A DNA stretch of 64,000 nt, from contig NZ_FNWQ01000004.1 in the NCBI RefSeq assembly GCF_900108365.1, positions 186,001 to 250,000 of the forward strand. The letters run 5' to 3'. Positions 9,105 through 15,996 of the stretch are shown in pieces. Below the pieces are notes generated by a model. That model had not been told where the DNA came from and searched no databases. It saw nothing but the letters and a program-made list of their open reading frames with translations. How positions within the stretch are numbered: the first letter of the stretch is position 1; each line of letters starts with the position of its first letter. The stretch comes from Chryseobacterium culicis. GTDB lineage: Bacteria; Bacteroidota; Bacteroidia; Flavobacteriales; Weeksellaceae. The translations under genes and the position numbers were made by a program.

Positions 9105-9437
9105 TTAGTACAGCTGGAGGAGATGGAGGAATGACTTCACTCCACAAATAGTAGAGACTGCAATCTCCGGAAGAGTAATTTTCGGAATACCTTTTAATAT
9201 TCCTGAAAAATCTGCAATGGCAGCATCATTTTTTCTGACAGAATGTTTTACAATTTTTGAAGCAGCAGGCAATGCATGCGTATTCATATCTGCTTCTTCG
9301 TAAACATCCAGAACATGAATATTGGTTACCGGAGGAACATGAGGAATATTCCGCAATGATTTTTCCGCCCAATTCGAATTGAAAAGGGTAAAAACCAGCA
9401 GGATATAAAATAAGAAAAACGACCTCAGACCTGTCAT
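9105..9437 (-). CDS. Small secreted or membrane-anchored protein, unknown function
   Basis: A 110 aa predicted protein with a hydrophobic N-terminus (FFLFYILLVFTLFNSNWA, about 7-24) that looks like a signal peptide, and a mature part without a recognisable domain. The ATG at 9437 is preceded by a perfect -7 element (TATTTTTG on the - strand, near 9485-9492). The gene lies 60 bp upstream of the efflux adaptor in the same direction, so it may be the first gene of the operon. I do not recognise the family. The conserved-looking start, good promoter and operon position favour a real gene, but it could be lineage-specific. Confidence 0.6.
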   Translation of the reverse strand: MTGLRSFFLFYILLVFTLFNSNWAEKSLRNIPHVPPVTNIHVLDVYEEADMNTHALPAASKIVKHSVRKNDAAIADFSGILKGIPKITLPEIAVSTICGVKSFLHLLQLY

Positions 9438-9554
9438 GTCAATCAGAACATATTAGTTTTTCAGTAAAAAACGATAGTGCTGCAAAAATAGGGATTTATC
9501 CTGTAAAATCCGGCCATTGAATTGTTAAAAAAACTTAAACAATGGGGAAATAAT

Positions 9555-9650
9555 GCTATTTATTTGGAATTTGGATTCCTGCGGAATGACAAACAGGCTG
9601 CTAGGTTTATTCATACACTCATTCATTCCGAAGGAGTCCAAATTCTAAAA
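9555..9650. repeat. Inverted-repeat element (TTTGGATTCCT...GGAATGA type)
   Basis: GGAATTTGGATTCCTGCGGA begins near 9559 and its imperfect reverse complement (ATTCCGAAGGAGTCCAAATT) lies at about 9625-9645. The two arms face each other across about 35 bp. I recognise this as a dispersed intergenic repeat type of flavobacterial genomes, not a gene. Confidence 0.65.
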
Positions 9651-9770
9651 ATCTGATTGAAAAATGGCATTAGGTTTTGGCTGAAGCCAATTGAAATTTG
9701 ATTTATTAATAATGGGCTCCCTTCGACTACGCTCAGGATAATGGTCCGTTCCTATTGAATATCTAGAACA
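9651..9770. repeat. Dispersed intergenic repeat, family A, copy 1
   Basis: The segment runs from TTTTGGCTGAAGCCAATTG through CTTCGACTACGCTCAGGATAA to CCTATTGAATA. A second copy with the same order of blocks lies at 48170-48255. It contains a short palindrome (GGCTGAAGCC). The element sits between the small secreted-protein gene and the SRPBCC gene and has no coding capacity that I trust. Confidence 0.7.
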
Positions 9771-10215
9771 GTTTACTGAGAACTCTGAAACGGTAATCAA
9801 AAATGTGTTCCAGTTTCTTTCTGACGAAGAGACGATGGGCGATTTCACCTAAAAATCCCATGGGAAGCTCATAACTTATGGTATCTCTCATTAGAACGCC
9901 CTCTTTATTGGGAATAAATTCATGGTGATGATTCCATAGTCTGTAGGGACCTTTTTTCTGAAAATCAGTGAAACTTTTCCGGAAATCAACCTGGGTGATC
10001 TCCGTCTGCCATTTCATTTTAATTCCGAATAATGGGGAAACATAATAATCAATGATCATTCCTTCATAGATTTCGTCATCTTCCATTTCCGTTAATACAA
10101 CGAAACCCATATCCTTCGGGGTAATTTCTGAAAGATTATTGGCTGAGGAAAAGAATTTCCACGCAGTTTCTATATCGCAATTGAGCTGTTGTTCACGGAA
10201 AAGAGTATGTTTCAT
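9763..10215 (-). CDS. SRPBCC/START-like ligand-binding protein
   Basis: A 150 aa protein starting at the ATG at 10215 (MKHTLFREQQL); a longer in-frame start has no support. The pattern of an N-terminal strand, 'AWKFFSSANNLSEITP', a central beta sheet and a long C-terminal helix with basic residues fits the SRPBCC (polyketide cyclase/START-like) fold, close to the proteins often annotated as cell division inhibitor-like SRPBCC proteins. Such proteins bind hydrophobic ligands in a cavity. It is the last gene of a three-gene operon after the L,D-transpeptidase gene (40 bp gap). Its C-terminus runs into the family A repeat, so the repeat may have altered the last residues. The ligand is unknown. 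Confidence 0.83.
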   Translation of the reverse strand: MKHTLFREQQLNCDIETAWKFFSSANNLSEITPKDMGFVVLTEMEDDEIYEGMIIDYYVSPLFGIKMKWQTEITQVDFRKSFTDFQKKGPYRLWNHHHEFIPNKEGVLMRDTISYELPMGFLGEIAHRLFVRKKLEHIFDYRFRVLSKLF

Positions 10216-10255
10216 AGGGCAGAAGATGCTTACAAAACAAAGGTATAACAAAGAT

Positions 10256-10903
10256 TTAATTAAAAATCCACATCAGTACAGGTTTTCCAGATTTCTGAAT
10301 CATCGGATCTATTTCCTTCATTGCATTGTTGGAAACGGTGGGGCAGCCCCATCCTTCGGGAGATCCGTTCGGGAAAACTTCGGAATCACTCATCATGTTC
10401 CAGGAATGAAAGACAATAAATCTTTTCAACGCATTGCTGTTGGTGTCTTCAAGGCCGTGCATCAGGTATTTTATATTAATTCCCCAATCACTGTACCCTC
10501 TTCCTTCCAATTTATATTTTCCTAATGAAGAGAGATGACTTCCGTCTTCATTACTGAATCCCGGGTTTGCTTTAGAATCATCTTTACTCCAGGCATTGGA
10601 ACCGCAGCCGTGCCCTACAAGGTATTTCTTTGAAATTTTATTGTTTTTAAAATCCCAGACAAAAAAACGTTTAACGCCAGAATGAAGACTCATATCAATC
10701 AGGATACAAAAATCTTTGTTTAGGTTCTTTGAAGCACAGAATTTCAACGCTTCTTCTGCTTTTGCTTCAAGTTTAGAAAGATCGGCTTCCGGTCGCTTTT
10801 CTACAACAACTGGTGTTTCTGCTGCATTTATTGTATTGTTTTTTCTTTCCTGAGAACATGAACATATCCAAAAAACAATGAAAAAAAGATAAATCCTCTT
10901 CAT
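10256..10903 (-). CDS. L,D-transpeptidase catalytic-domain lipoprotein (YkuD_2 type)
   Basis: A 215 aa lipoprotein (signal FWICSCSQERKN) with a murein L,D-transpeptidase catalytic domain of the YkuD_2 type. The catalytic block HSWNMMSDSEVFPNGSPEGW followed by GCPTV (residues about 165-190) supplies the His and the nucleophilic Cys. Such enzymes form 3-3 cross-links or modify peptidoglycan stems in the periplasm. The gene lies 3 bp after the DUF2459 gene and 40 bp before the SRPBCC gene in one operon, so a joint cell-wall or envelope role is likely. The length is normal for this subgroup, which lacks LysM or other binding domains. Confidence 0.88.
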   Translation of the reverse strand: MKRIYLFFIVFWICSCSQERKNNTINAAETPVVVEKRPEADLSKLEAKAEEALKFCASKNLNKDFCILIDMSLHSGVKRFFVWDFKNNKISKKYLVGHGCGSNAWSKDDSKANPGFSNEDGSHLSSLGKYKLEGRGYSDWGINIKYLMHGLEDTNSNALKRFIVFHSWNMMSDSEVFPNGSPEGWGCPTVSNNAMKEIDPMIQKSGKPVLMWIFN

Positions 10904-10906
10904 ATA

Positions 10907-11590
10907 TTATTTATAGTGTTGAAAAATTCCGAAATCTGAAGGTGTCCAAAGTGCGGCTTTCTGTCCCGCAGCTTTTAAAGCATTATTGGACCATGTGTTG
11001 CAGGTATAAAGAAAGCTGTACGTGCCCTTTGCATCATAAAAAGCATCATTATCGCCGTACACCGCATTGGTAGGAATCAATATAAAGTTACCATTCTGAT
11101 CTCTGTCAAATTTATCTTCTACATACTTTACCAGGTTCTGATATTGATTTCTGCTGATCATGATCATTTTACAGTCATCGCCTTCTTTCATCGTATTATA
11201 ATAAGTACAGTGCATCGCAGAGTCGCTTAACCAGAATGCAGCCTTCACAGCTGTTGAAAACTTCAGGTCTGCCCAGGTAGGCGTATCCAGGTAGAATCCT
11301 TTATCGCCCCATCCTATTCCGATGTACCGGTAATCTGTATTTTTTGATTTTGTATTGGTGAAAGGAATTTTCTGACTCCAGTCCTGAAGGTCATTTTTTA
11401 CCGGCATTACGATATCGGTATGTACTCCATTGGTATAAATATAGATAGGAATTTCTTTTTTCTGACCATCATCTTTAGCCGAAACAGGAATATAAGGAAT
11501 CAGCAGTCCGAGGATGACGTAAATAATTACAATTCCTACAATAATTCCTGTCACTTTAAGGAGATACATTAATACAGTTTTCACAGTCAT
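10907..11590 (-). CDS. DUF2459 / TIGR02117 family membrane-anchored protein
   Basis: A 227 aa protein with an N-terminal transmembrane helix (GIIVGIVIIYVILGLLIPYI, about 14-33) and a soluble part containing 'IYIYTNGVHTDIVMP', 'YIGIGWGDKGFYLDTP', and a final 'YTCNTWSNNALKAAG' block. These fit the DUF2459 family, whose conserved His, Asp and Cys residues resemble those of papain-like peptidases (NlpC/P60-like permutations). The His at 'NGVHTD' and the Cys at 'YTCNTW' are the likely catalytic pair. It is the first gene of the operon with an L,D-transpeptidase, which supports a cell-envelope role. The biochemical function is not established. Confidence 0.82.
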   Translation of the reverse strand: MTVKTVLMYLLKVTGIIVGIVIIYVILGLLIPYIPVSAKDDGQKKEIPIYIYTNGVHTDIVMPVKNDLQDWSQKIPFTNTKSKNTDYRYIGIGWGDKGFYLDTPTWADLKFSTAVKAAFWLSDSAMHCTYYNTMKEGDDCKMIMISRNQYQNLVKYVEDKFDRDQNGNFILIPTNAVYGDNDAFYDAKGTYSFLYTCNTWSNNALKAAGQKAALWTPSDFGIFQHYK

Positions 11591-11632
11591 GTTTTTTTAA
11601 TACAATTTAATCTTTAATTTTTAGTAAAAGTA

Positions 11633-11663
11633 TTTGTTTTAATCGAAAAATTGGCTATATTTA
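11633..11663 (+). promoter_or_regulatory. Promoter of the 26-codon gene
   Basis: TTTG at 11633-11636, a spacer of exactly 19 bp, and TATATTTA at 11656-11663 match the Bacteroidota consensus TTG-N19-TAnnTTTG except for the final base. The predicted transcript starts about 15 nt before the ATG at 11684. Confidence 0.6.
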
Positions 11664-11683
11664 GTTACGAAATATTCACAAAT

Positions 11684-11764
11684 ATGCGTAAAAATACTAA
11701 ATCCCAAAAAAGATTTAAAATAAGAGTAAAAACTGCTCCTAAAAGAATACAAAAAAAACGTTGA
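11684..11764 (+). CDS. Tiny strongly basic peptide, 26 aa
   Basis: A short ORF (MRKNTKSQKRFKIRV followed by KTAPKRIQKKR) rich in Lys and Arg, with Asp and Glu absent. It is packed between a consensus-like promoter ending 20 bp upstream and a strong intrinsic terminator whose stem begins inside the TGA stop codon. This promoter-ORF-terminator layout is hard to explain if the ORF were random. Size and charge recall small ribosome-associated proteins such as THX, but I see no sequence match to that family. It could be an RNA-binding or ribosomal peptide, or the transcript itself could be a small RNA. It is not in an operon with either neighbour (both on the - strand). Confidence 0.5.
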   Translation: MRKNTKSQKRFKIRVKTAPKRIQKKR

Positions 11765-11801
11765 TTTTCTGTGAGATTTAATCTCCTGAAAATCTTTTTT
11801 T
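11763..11801 (+). terminator. Terminator of the 26-codon gene
   Basis: A two-part stem (GATTTTC / GAAAATC outer, GAGAT / ATCTC inner, TTA loop) is followed by T7 and then CTTT. The T run lies on the + side. Confidence 0.88.
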
Positions 11802-11950
11802 CTTTATAGGAAAGGCTTTTCAAGAAACTTATTGATACAAATCTTCACCTCCTTAAAGCTAAAAATTTAAGGAATGGCCGACTATCCGCTATGGTTTGGA
11901 ACTATAAAAATTCCAAAAGAGGAATCGTCACCAAAAGTTCAGCGAAAAAA

Positions 11951-12889
11951 TCAGTCAGAAGACTGCTGCAGAAACTCAATATTTCTTTTGAGCCCTGCAA
12001 ATTTGGTTCTTTTCACGGGTGATTTTCTGAAGATTTCCGAAAAAATTTCCTGGGTAAGTTCTTTCCATTCTCCTTTTTTGAAGTTTTTCAAAGCTTCATT
12101 AGGCTGAAAACGGCTCTGTTTGTTGGGAGCTGAAAAACGGTTCCAAGGGCATACATCCTGGCAGATATCACAACCAAACATCCAATCCTCCATTTTATTT
12201 TTAAAATAGGCCGGAATTTCGTCTTTCAATTCTATGGTGGCATAGGAAATGCAGCGGCTTCCGTCTATAATTTTTTCTGAAACAATGGCATCTGTAGGGC
12301 ATGCATCAATACATTTGCGGCAGCTTCCGCAATGATCCGTTGTGGCATGATCCGGAATAAGCTCCAGATCGCAGATAATTTCGGCCAGAAAATAAAATGA
12401 ACCGCTTTGTTTGGTTATAAGATTGGCATTTTTCCCCACCCAGCCTATTCCTGATTTTTTAGCCCAGGCTCTTTCCAAAACCGGTGCAGAATCTACAAAA
12501 ACACGAAATCCGAACTCTCCTATCTCTTCCTGCAGCTCAGCAACCATTTCACGGAGTATTTCTTTAATGACTTCATGATAATCTTCCGCATAGGCATATT
12601 TTGAGATCTTATAATTCTCTAATATTGAGATTTTTTCTTCAGGAAAATAGTTGTAGGAAAGTGAAATAACAGATTTGGAACCTTCTACCAAAAGCCGCGG
12701 ATCAAGTCTTTTGTCGAAATGATTTTCCATGTATTTCATTTCGCCGTTATAATTATTCTTCAACCATTTTTCAAGGCGGGGCGCTTCTTCTTCCAGAAAG
12801 TCAGCTTTGGAAATACCGCAGTTTTGAAACCCAAAACTTTTTGCTTTGGATTTTATCAATTGGGAATATTTTTCAGCGTCTGACCTCAT
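11951..12889 (-). CDS. queG: Epoxyqueuosine reductase
   Basis: Catalyses the last step of queuosine synthesis, reducing epoxyqueuosine to queuosine in tRNA with a cobalamin cofactor and two [4Fe-4S] clusters. The cluster ligands are visible as [12 protein letters not shown] (about residues 187-198) and CDICQDVCP (about 240-248). The N-terminal cobalamin-binding domain has the 'SLSYNYFP' block. At 312 aa it matches the shorter form typical of Bacteroidota and lacks the HEAT-like extension of the E. coli enzyme. I start it at the ATG at 12889; an upstream TTG would add five residues. It is monocistronic and divergent from the rhodanese gene. Confidence 0.95.
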   Translation of the reverse strand: MRSDAEKYSQLIKSKAKSFGFQNCGISKADFLEEEAPRLEKWLKNNYNGEMKYMENHFDKRLDPRLLVEGSKSVISLSYNYFPEEKISILENYKISKYAYAEDYHEVIKEILREMVAELQEEIGEFGFRVFVDSAPVLERAWAKKSGIGWVGKNANLITKQSGSFYFLAEIICDLELIPDHATTDHCGSCRKCIDACPTDAIVSEKIIDGSRCISYATIELKDEIPAYFKNKMEDWMFGCDICQDVCPWNRFSAPNKQSRFQPNEALKNFKKGEWKELTQEIFSEIFRKSPVKRTKFAGLKRNIEFLQQSSD

Positions 12890-13054
12890 AATTTCACACT
12901 GCAAAATTAAGATTATTTTATCAATCTTCTGATTTCTCCCAAAGTTCGTGCTACAACAGATTTCTTTTCTGAAAAAATTATGTTTTAATTGGGAATTTTT
13001 TCAAAAAAAAATTACGTAATTTCGTTTCTAATTTAATGTTTAAACCTAACAACT

Positions 13055-13354
13055 ATGTCTTTAATAGAAGTAATACAATCCGGAAACTATGAATTAATAG
13101 ACGTTCGCGAGCCTATGGAGCTTGAAATGGACGGTAATATAGATGGAGCCAAGAATATTCCTCTAGGTGAAGTAGAAGATAGACAGGATGAGATTCTATC
13201 TATTGAAAAGCCGGTGATCTTATTCTGCAGAAGTGGAAACAGAAGCGGAAAAGCATTGGATTATCTTAATGCTCAAGGATTAAAGGACGGCTATAACGGC
13301 GGAGGCTGGGCTGAGCTAAAAGCTGTTCTGGAAGCAAATCAGGGAACTTTTTAA
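13055..13354 (+). CDS. Rhodanese-like domain protein
   Basis: A 99 aa single-domain rhodanese. The 'LIDVREPMELEMDGNIDGAKNIP' region is the CH2A-like N-terminal signature (residues about 14-36) and the active-site loop is CRSGNRSG near residue 60, with Cys as the persulfide carrier. It is cytoplasmic with no signal peptide. Single-domain rhodaneses move sulfane sulfur, but the acceptor here is unknown. The HD phosphohydrolase gene follows 28 bp downstream on the same strand, so the two may be cotranscribed. Confidence 0.92.
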   Translation: MSLIEVIQSGNYELIDVREPMELEMDGNIDGAKNIPLGEVEDRQDEILSIEKPVILFCRSGNRSGKALDYLNAQGLKDGYNGGGWAELKAVLEANQGTF

Positions 13355-13382
13355 AAGTTCCTTTTTTTATCCCCCTATTTCT

Positions 13383-14000
13383 ATGAATCTTAAAAATCAA
13401 TTTGAAAACCTTTGTTTTTCTTTTACAGAGGATGCACAGCTGATCAGCAGACTGTGGAAAGAAATTGAAACCCAGTATTCCGAGAGAGGAAGACATTATC
13501 ACAATCTTCTTCATCTGGACAATATGTTTATGGAACTTGAAGCAGTGAAAATGAATATTTCAGATTTCATGGCTGTTTCTTTCTCTGTATTCTATCACGA
13601 TGTGATTTATGATGCAACGTCCAAGTCCAATGAGGAAAAGAGTGCTGCAAAGGCAGAAAAAAGGCTTGCTGAGCTTCATATTAATCAGGATATAATTTCA
13701 ATAATTTCTGAACAGATTCTTGCGACAAAGTCTCATCAGCGTTCTGATCAGGAAGATACCAATTATCTTTTGGATGCTGATCTTTCTGTATTGGGGAAAG
13801 ATTTTGAAACTTATCTGAAATACACTCAAAATATCAGAAAAGAATATTCTATTTATCCGGACTTTCTTTATAAACCGGGAAGAAAAAAAGTGCTTAAACA
13901 TTTTCTGGAACTTGAAAGTATTTTTAAAACAGAATATTTTAAGGAAAAGTATGAAGCTCGGGCAAAGGAAAATATTGCTAAGGAACTTCAGTTACTTTAA
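13383..14000 (+). CDS. HD-superfamily phosphohydrolase (COG4339-like)
   Basis: A 205 aa predicted metal-dependent hydrolase. The first His is in 'HYHNLLHLDNM' (near residue 38), the HD pair in 'FYHDVIYD' (near 74), and a later Asp in 'DADLSVLG' near 130, all spaced as in HD proteins of the COG4339 group. The substrate is unknown; family members include nucleotide-hydrolysing enzymes. It lies 28 bp after the rhodanese gene. Confidence 0.85.
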   Translation: MNLKNQFENLCFSFTEDAQLISRLWKEIETQYSERGRHYHNLLHLDNMFMELEAVKMNISDFMAVSFSVFYHDVIYDATSKSNEEKSAAKAEKRLAELHINQDIISIISEQILATKSHQRSDQEDTNYLLDADLSVLGKDFETYLKYTQNIRKEYSIYPDFLYKPGRKKVLKHFLELESIFKTEYFKEKYEARAKENIAKELQLL

Positions 14001-14032
14001 TTCAACAGTATATCTTTAAGTTTTCCCATTGA

Positions 14033-14062
14033 AAAAGACATCCTGATTACAAGATGTCTTAT
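14033..14062 (-). terminator. Terminator of the hydrolase-NMO operon
   Basis: The perfect 8-bp stem AAGACATC / GATGTCTT is followed on the - strand by TTTTTC. It lies between the convergent HD gene and the alpha/beta hydrolase gene. Confidence 0.7.
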
Positions 14063-14087
14063 CAATATTGTTACCGCTCGTTATGTA

Positions 14088-14858
14088 TTAAAAAAATTTA
14101 CCGATAAATTCTGCGGCTTTCTTCAATATAAGCTCTGGAGCTTCTTTATGAGGAGTATGTCCTATTCCGGGAATAATGTATTTTTCAGCATAACCACTTA
14201 CCTGAGATACCGTTTTTTCTACCTGGTCTAATGTTCCATATTCATCAGCTTCTCCCTGGATGAACAACAATGGAACTGTGATATGTTTCAAAAGGTGTTC
14301 AATATTCCAGCTTCTGTAGTCGTCTCGCGTCCAGGTTTCTGTCCAGGCTTTGAATAACGTATCTACTTTATCTCCGTGGTACTTTTGTAAACGCTCCGCG
14401 AGATTAGTCGTCTTGTAGGCTTCCCATGCCTCACAGACTCCTTTTAACGTTACCTCTTCCACAAAAATATGTCCTGCTTCACAGATAACTGCTTTTACTC
14501 TTTCAGGATACTTTGCGGCGGTAATCAAAGCTATTGTACCTCCATCACTGTGCCCGAAAAGAATTACTTTATCCAGATCCATTTCGGTCAAGAGATCATT
14601 CAGCAGATCTGCTTCCAACTCCATATAATGTACCGGCCTCTCATGAGTAAGCATGGGAAATGATTTTCCATATCCTAAACGATCATAGGCCAGGATATTG
14701 CACTGTGCGGTTTCGGATAATCTGGCCGGAAAGTCTCTATAAAGCTGTACCGAACCTAATGAATCATGAAGAAATACAATGGTGGGTCTGTCTTCAAACA
14801 GATTATCGTGTTCTGTATATAAATTTTTACCTTTTACCTCAATTATTCTTCCCTTCAT
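14088..14858 (-). CDS. Alpha/beta hydrolase
   Basis: A 256 aa alpha/beta-hydrolase-fold protein. It shows the oxyanion region FLHDSLGS (near 29), the nucleophile elbow GHSDGG (Ser near residue 103), an acid in 'QGEADEYG' near 206 and the catalytic His in 'GIGHTPHKEAP' near 236. There is no signal peptide, so it is cytoplasmic. It lies 15 bp downstream of the nitronate monooxygenase gene on the same strand, so the two are probably one operon. The substrate cannot be named. Confidence 0.9.
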   Translation of the reverse strand: MKGRIIEVKGKNLYTEHDNLFEDRPTIVFLHDSLGSVQLYRDFPARLSETAQCNILAYDRLGYGKSFPMLTHERPVHYMELEADLLNDLLTEMDLDKVILFGHSDGGTIALITAAKYPERVKAVICEAGHIFVEEVTLKGVCEAWEAYKTTNLAERLQKYHGDKVDTLFKAWTETWTRDDYRSWNIEHLLKHITVPLLFIQGEADEYGTLDQVEKTVSQVSGYAEKYIIPGIGHTPHKEAPELILKKAAEFIGKFF

Positions 14859-14873
14859 TTAAAAAAATTATAT

Positions 14874-15863
14874 TTAAAAAGCGGGCATTTTCGTTTCCTC
14901 AAATTCTTTGAGCAGATGACTGAAAACAGTTTCTACCGGAAGGACTTCATCTATAAGCGCAGAAACCTGGCCTATTTCCAGTTCTCCGTCTTCCATATCC
15001 CCTTCAAACATTCCGCGTTTTGCTCTGGCCCTGCCTAATGAAGCAATCAAAGCTTCTTTATTTCTTCCGTTCATATAAATATCTTCAAGCTCATTGAAGA
15101 ATTTATTTTTAACCATTCTTACCGGAGCGAGCTCTTTTAATGTAAGGTGGGTGTCTCCTTCCTGTAATTCCGTAATTTTCTTTTTCCAGTTTTCGTGGGC
15201 ACTTGCTTCCGTAGTGGCCGCAAAACGGGAACCTATCTGTACTCCGTCCGCTCCAAGTATCATTGCTGCTTTAATCTGCGAGCCCAAAGCAATTCCTCCA
15301 GCGGCAATTAGTGGTTTGGAAATATGTTTCTTTACATTCGGGATAAGGCAGAATGTTGTAGTTTCGTCTCTTCCGTTATGCCCTCCTGCTTCAAAACCTT
15401 CTGCAACAATGGCGTCTACTCCTGCATCTTCACATTTTACAGCAAATTTGGTAGAGGAAACAACGTGAGCTACTTTTATTCCTTCTTTCTGAAGAGTTTC
15501 CGTATAGGTTTTCGGGTTTCCTGCGGATGTAAATACTATTTTCACTCCTTCTTCAAGGATAATCTGAATAATTTCATCAATATTTGGATACAGCATCGGT
15601 ACATTGACTCCGAATGGTTTATCCGTTGCCAGTTTACATTTCTGAATATTTTCTCTTAAGATATCAGGATACATGCTTCCTGCTCCTATGATGCCCAGCC
15701 CGCCGCAGTTAGAAACAGCAGAAGCCAGCCTCCATCCCGAGTGCCAGATCATGCCGGCCTGGATAATGGGATATTTAATATTAAAAAGGTGTGAAATTCT
15801 ATTTTGGATAGCCTCCATATCATGAAGTTTTTTTGCAGCGTTAAAATCTATAAAATTGCTCAT
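14874..15863 (-). CDS. Nitronate monooxygenase-type FMN enzyme
   Basis: A 329 aa TIM-barrel flavoprotein of the 2-nitropropane dioxygenase/NMO family (related to FabK). Typical blocks are 'YPIIQAGMIWHSGW', 'GGLGIIGAGSM', 'EGFEAGGHNG' around the active-site His, and the FMN phosphate-binding pair 'PLIAAGGI' and 'GADGVQIGSRF'. It oxidises nitronates or a similar substrate; the true substrate is unproven. I use the ATG at 15863; an internal ATG at 15818 (MEAIQNRI) is an equally good start by alignment with the family. It is probably cotranscribed with the following hydrolase. Confidence 0.9.
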   Translation of the reverse strand: MSNFIDFNAAKKLHDMEAIQNRISHLFNIKYPIIQAGMIWHSGWRLASAVSNCGGLGIIGAGSMYPDILRENIQKCKLATDKPFGVNVPMLYPNIDEIIQIILEEGVKIVFTSAGNPKTYTETLQKEGIKVAHVVSSTKFAVKCEDAGVDAIVAEGFEAGGHNGRDETTTFCLIPNVKKHISKPLIAAGGIALGSQIKAAMILGADGVQIGSRFAATTEASAHENWKKKITELQEGDTHLTLKELAPVRMVKNKFFNELEDIYMNGRNKEALIASLGRARAKRGMFEGDMEDGELEIGQVSALIDEVLPVETVFSHLLKEFEETKMPAF

Positions 15864-15958
15864 GCGTAAAAATACTAAAAACAACGGTTTTACGTGAAAT
15901 ATACTGCGATATTTTCAATAATAATTGGAGAGGCTGAAAGGGCTGCACTAGAATATAA

Positions 15959-15992
15959 TGCAAAAAAAACCTCCAGAAGTTCTGAAGGTTTT
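15959..15992 (-). terminator. Terminator of the gldD-PpiC operon
   Basis: On the - strand AACCTTCAG and CTGGAGGTT pair around a short loop, followed by eight T. It lies just after the PpiC stop codon. Confidence 0.85.
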
Positions 15993-15996
15993 ATTT

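Larger units (their letters stand above)
11591..11950. other. 360-bp gap with promoter, tiny gene and terminator
   Basis: It contains the 26-codon basic gene at 11684-11764 with its own promoter (11633-11663) and terminator (11763-11801). The remainder (11802-11950) shows only a weak stem near 11907-11925 that could end queG transcripts on the - strand. Confidence 0.6.

Noticed and set aside
9645..9848. 67-aa - strand ORF overlapping the family A repeat
   Set aside because: It lies over the repeat and the SRPBCC gene in another frame and does not look like a protein.
11874..12107. 77-aa + strand ORF antisense to the end of queG
   Set aside because: Most of it is antisense to queG and its composition follows the queG frame.
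15862..15880. An 18-base match (ATGCGTAAAAATACTAAA) to the start of the 26-codon gene
   Set aside because: In a 64-kb AT-rich sequence one such match is not far from chance. The second copy ends after 11 codons, so it is not a second gene copy.
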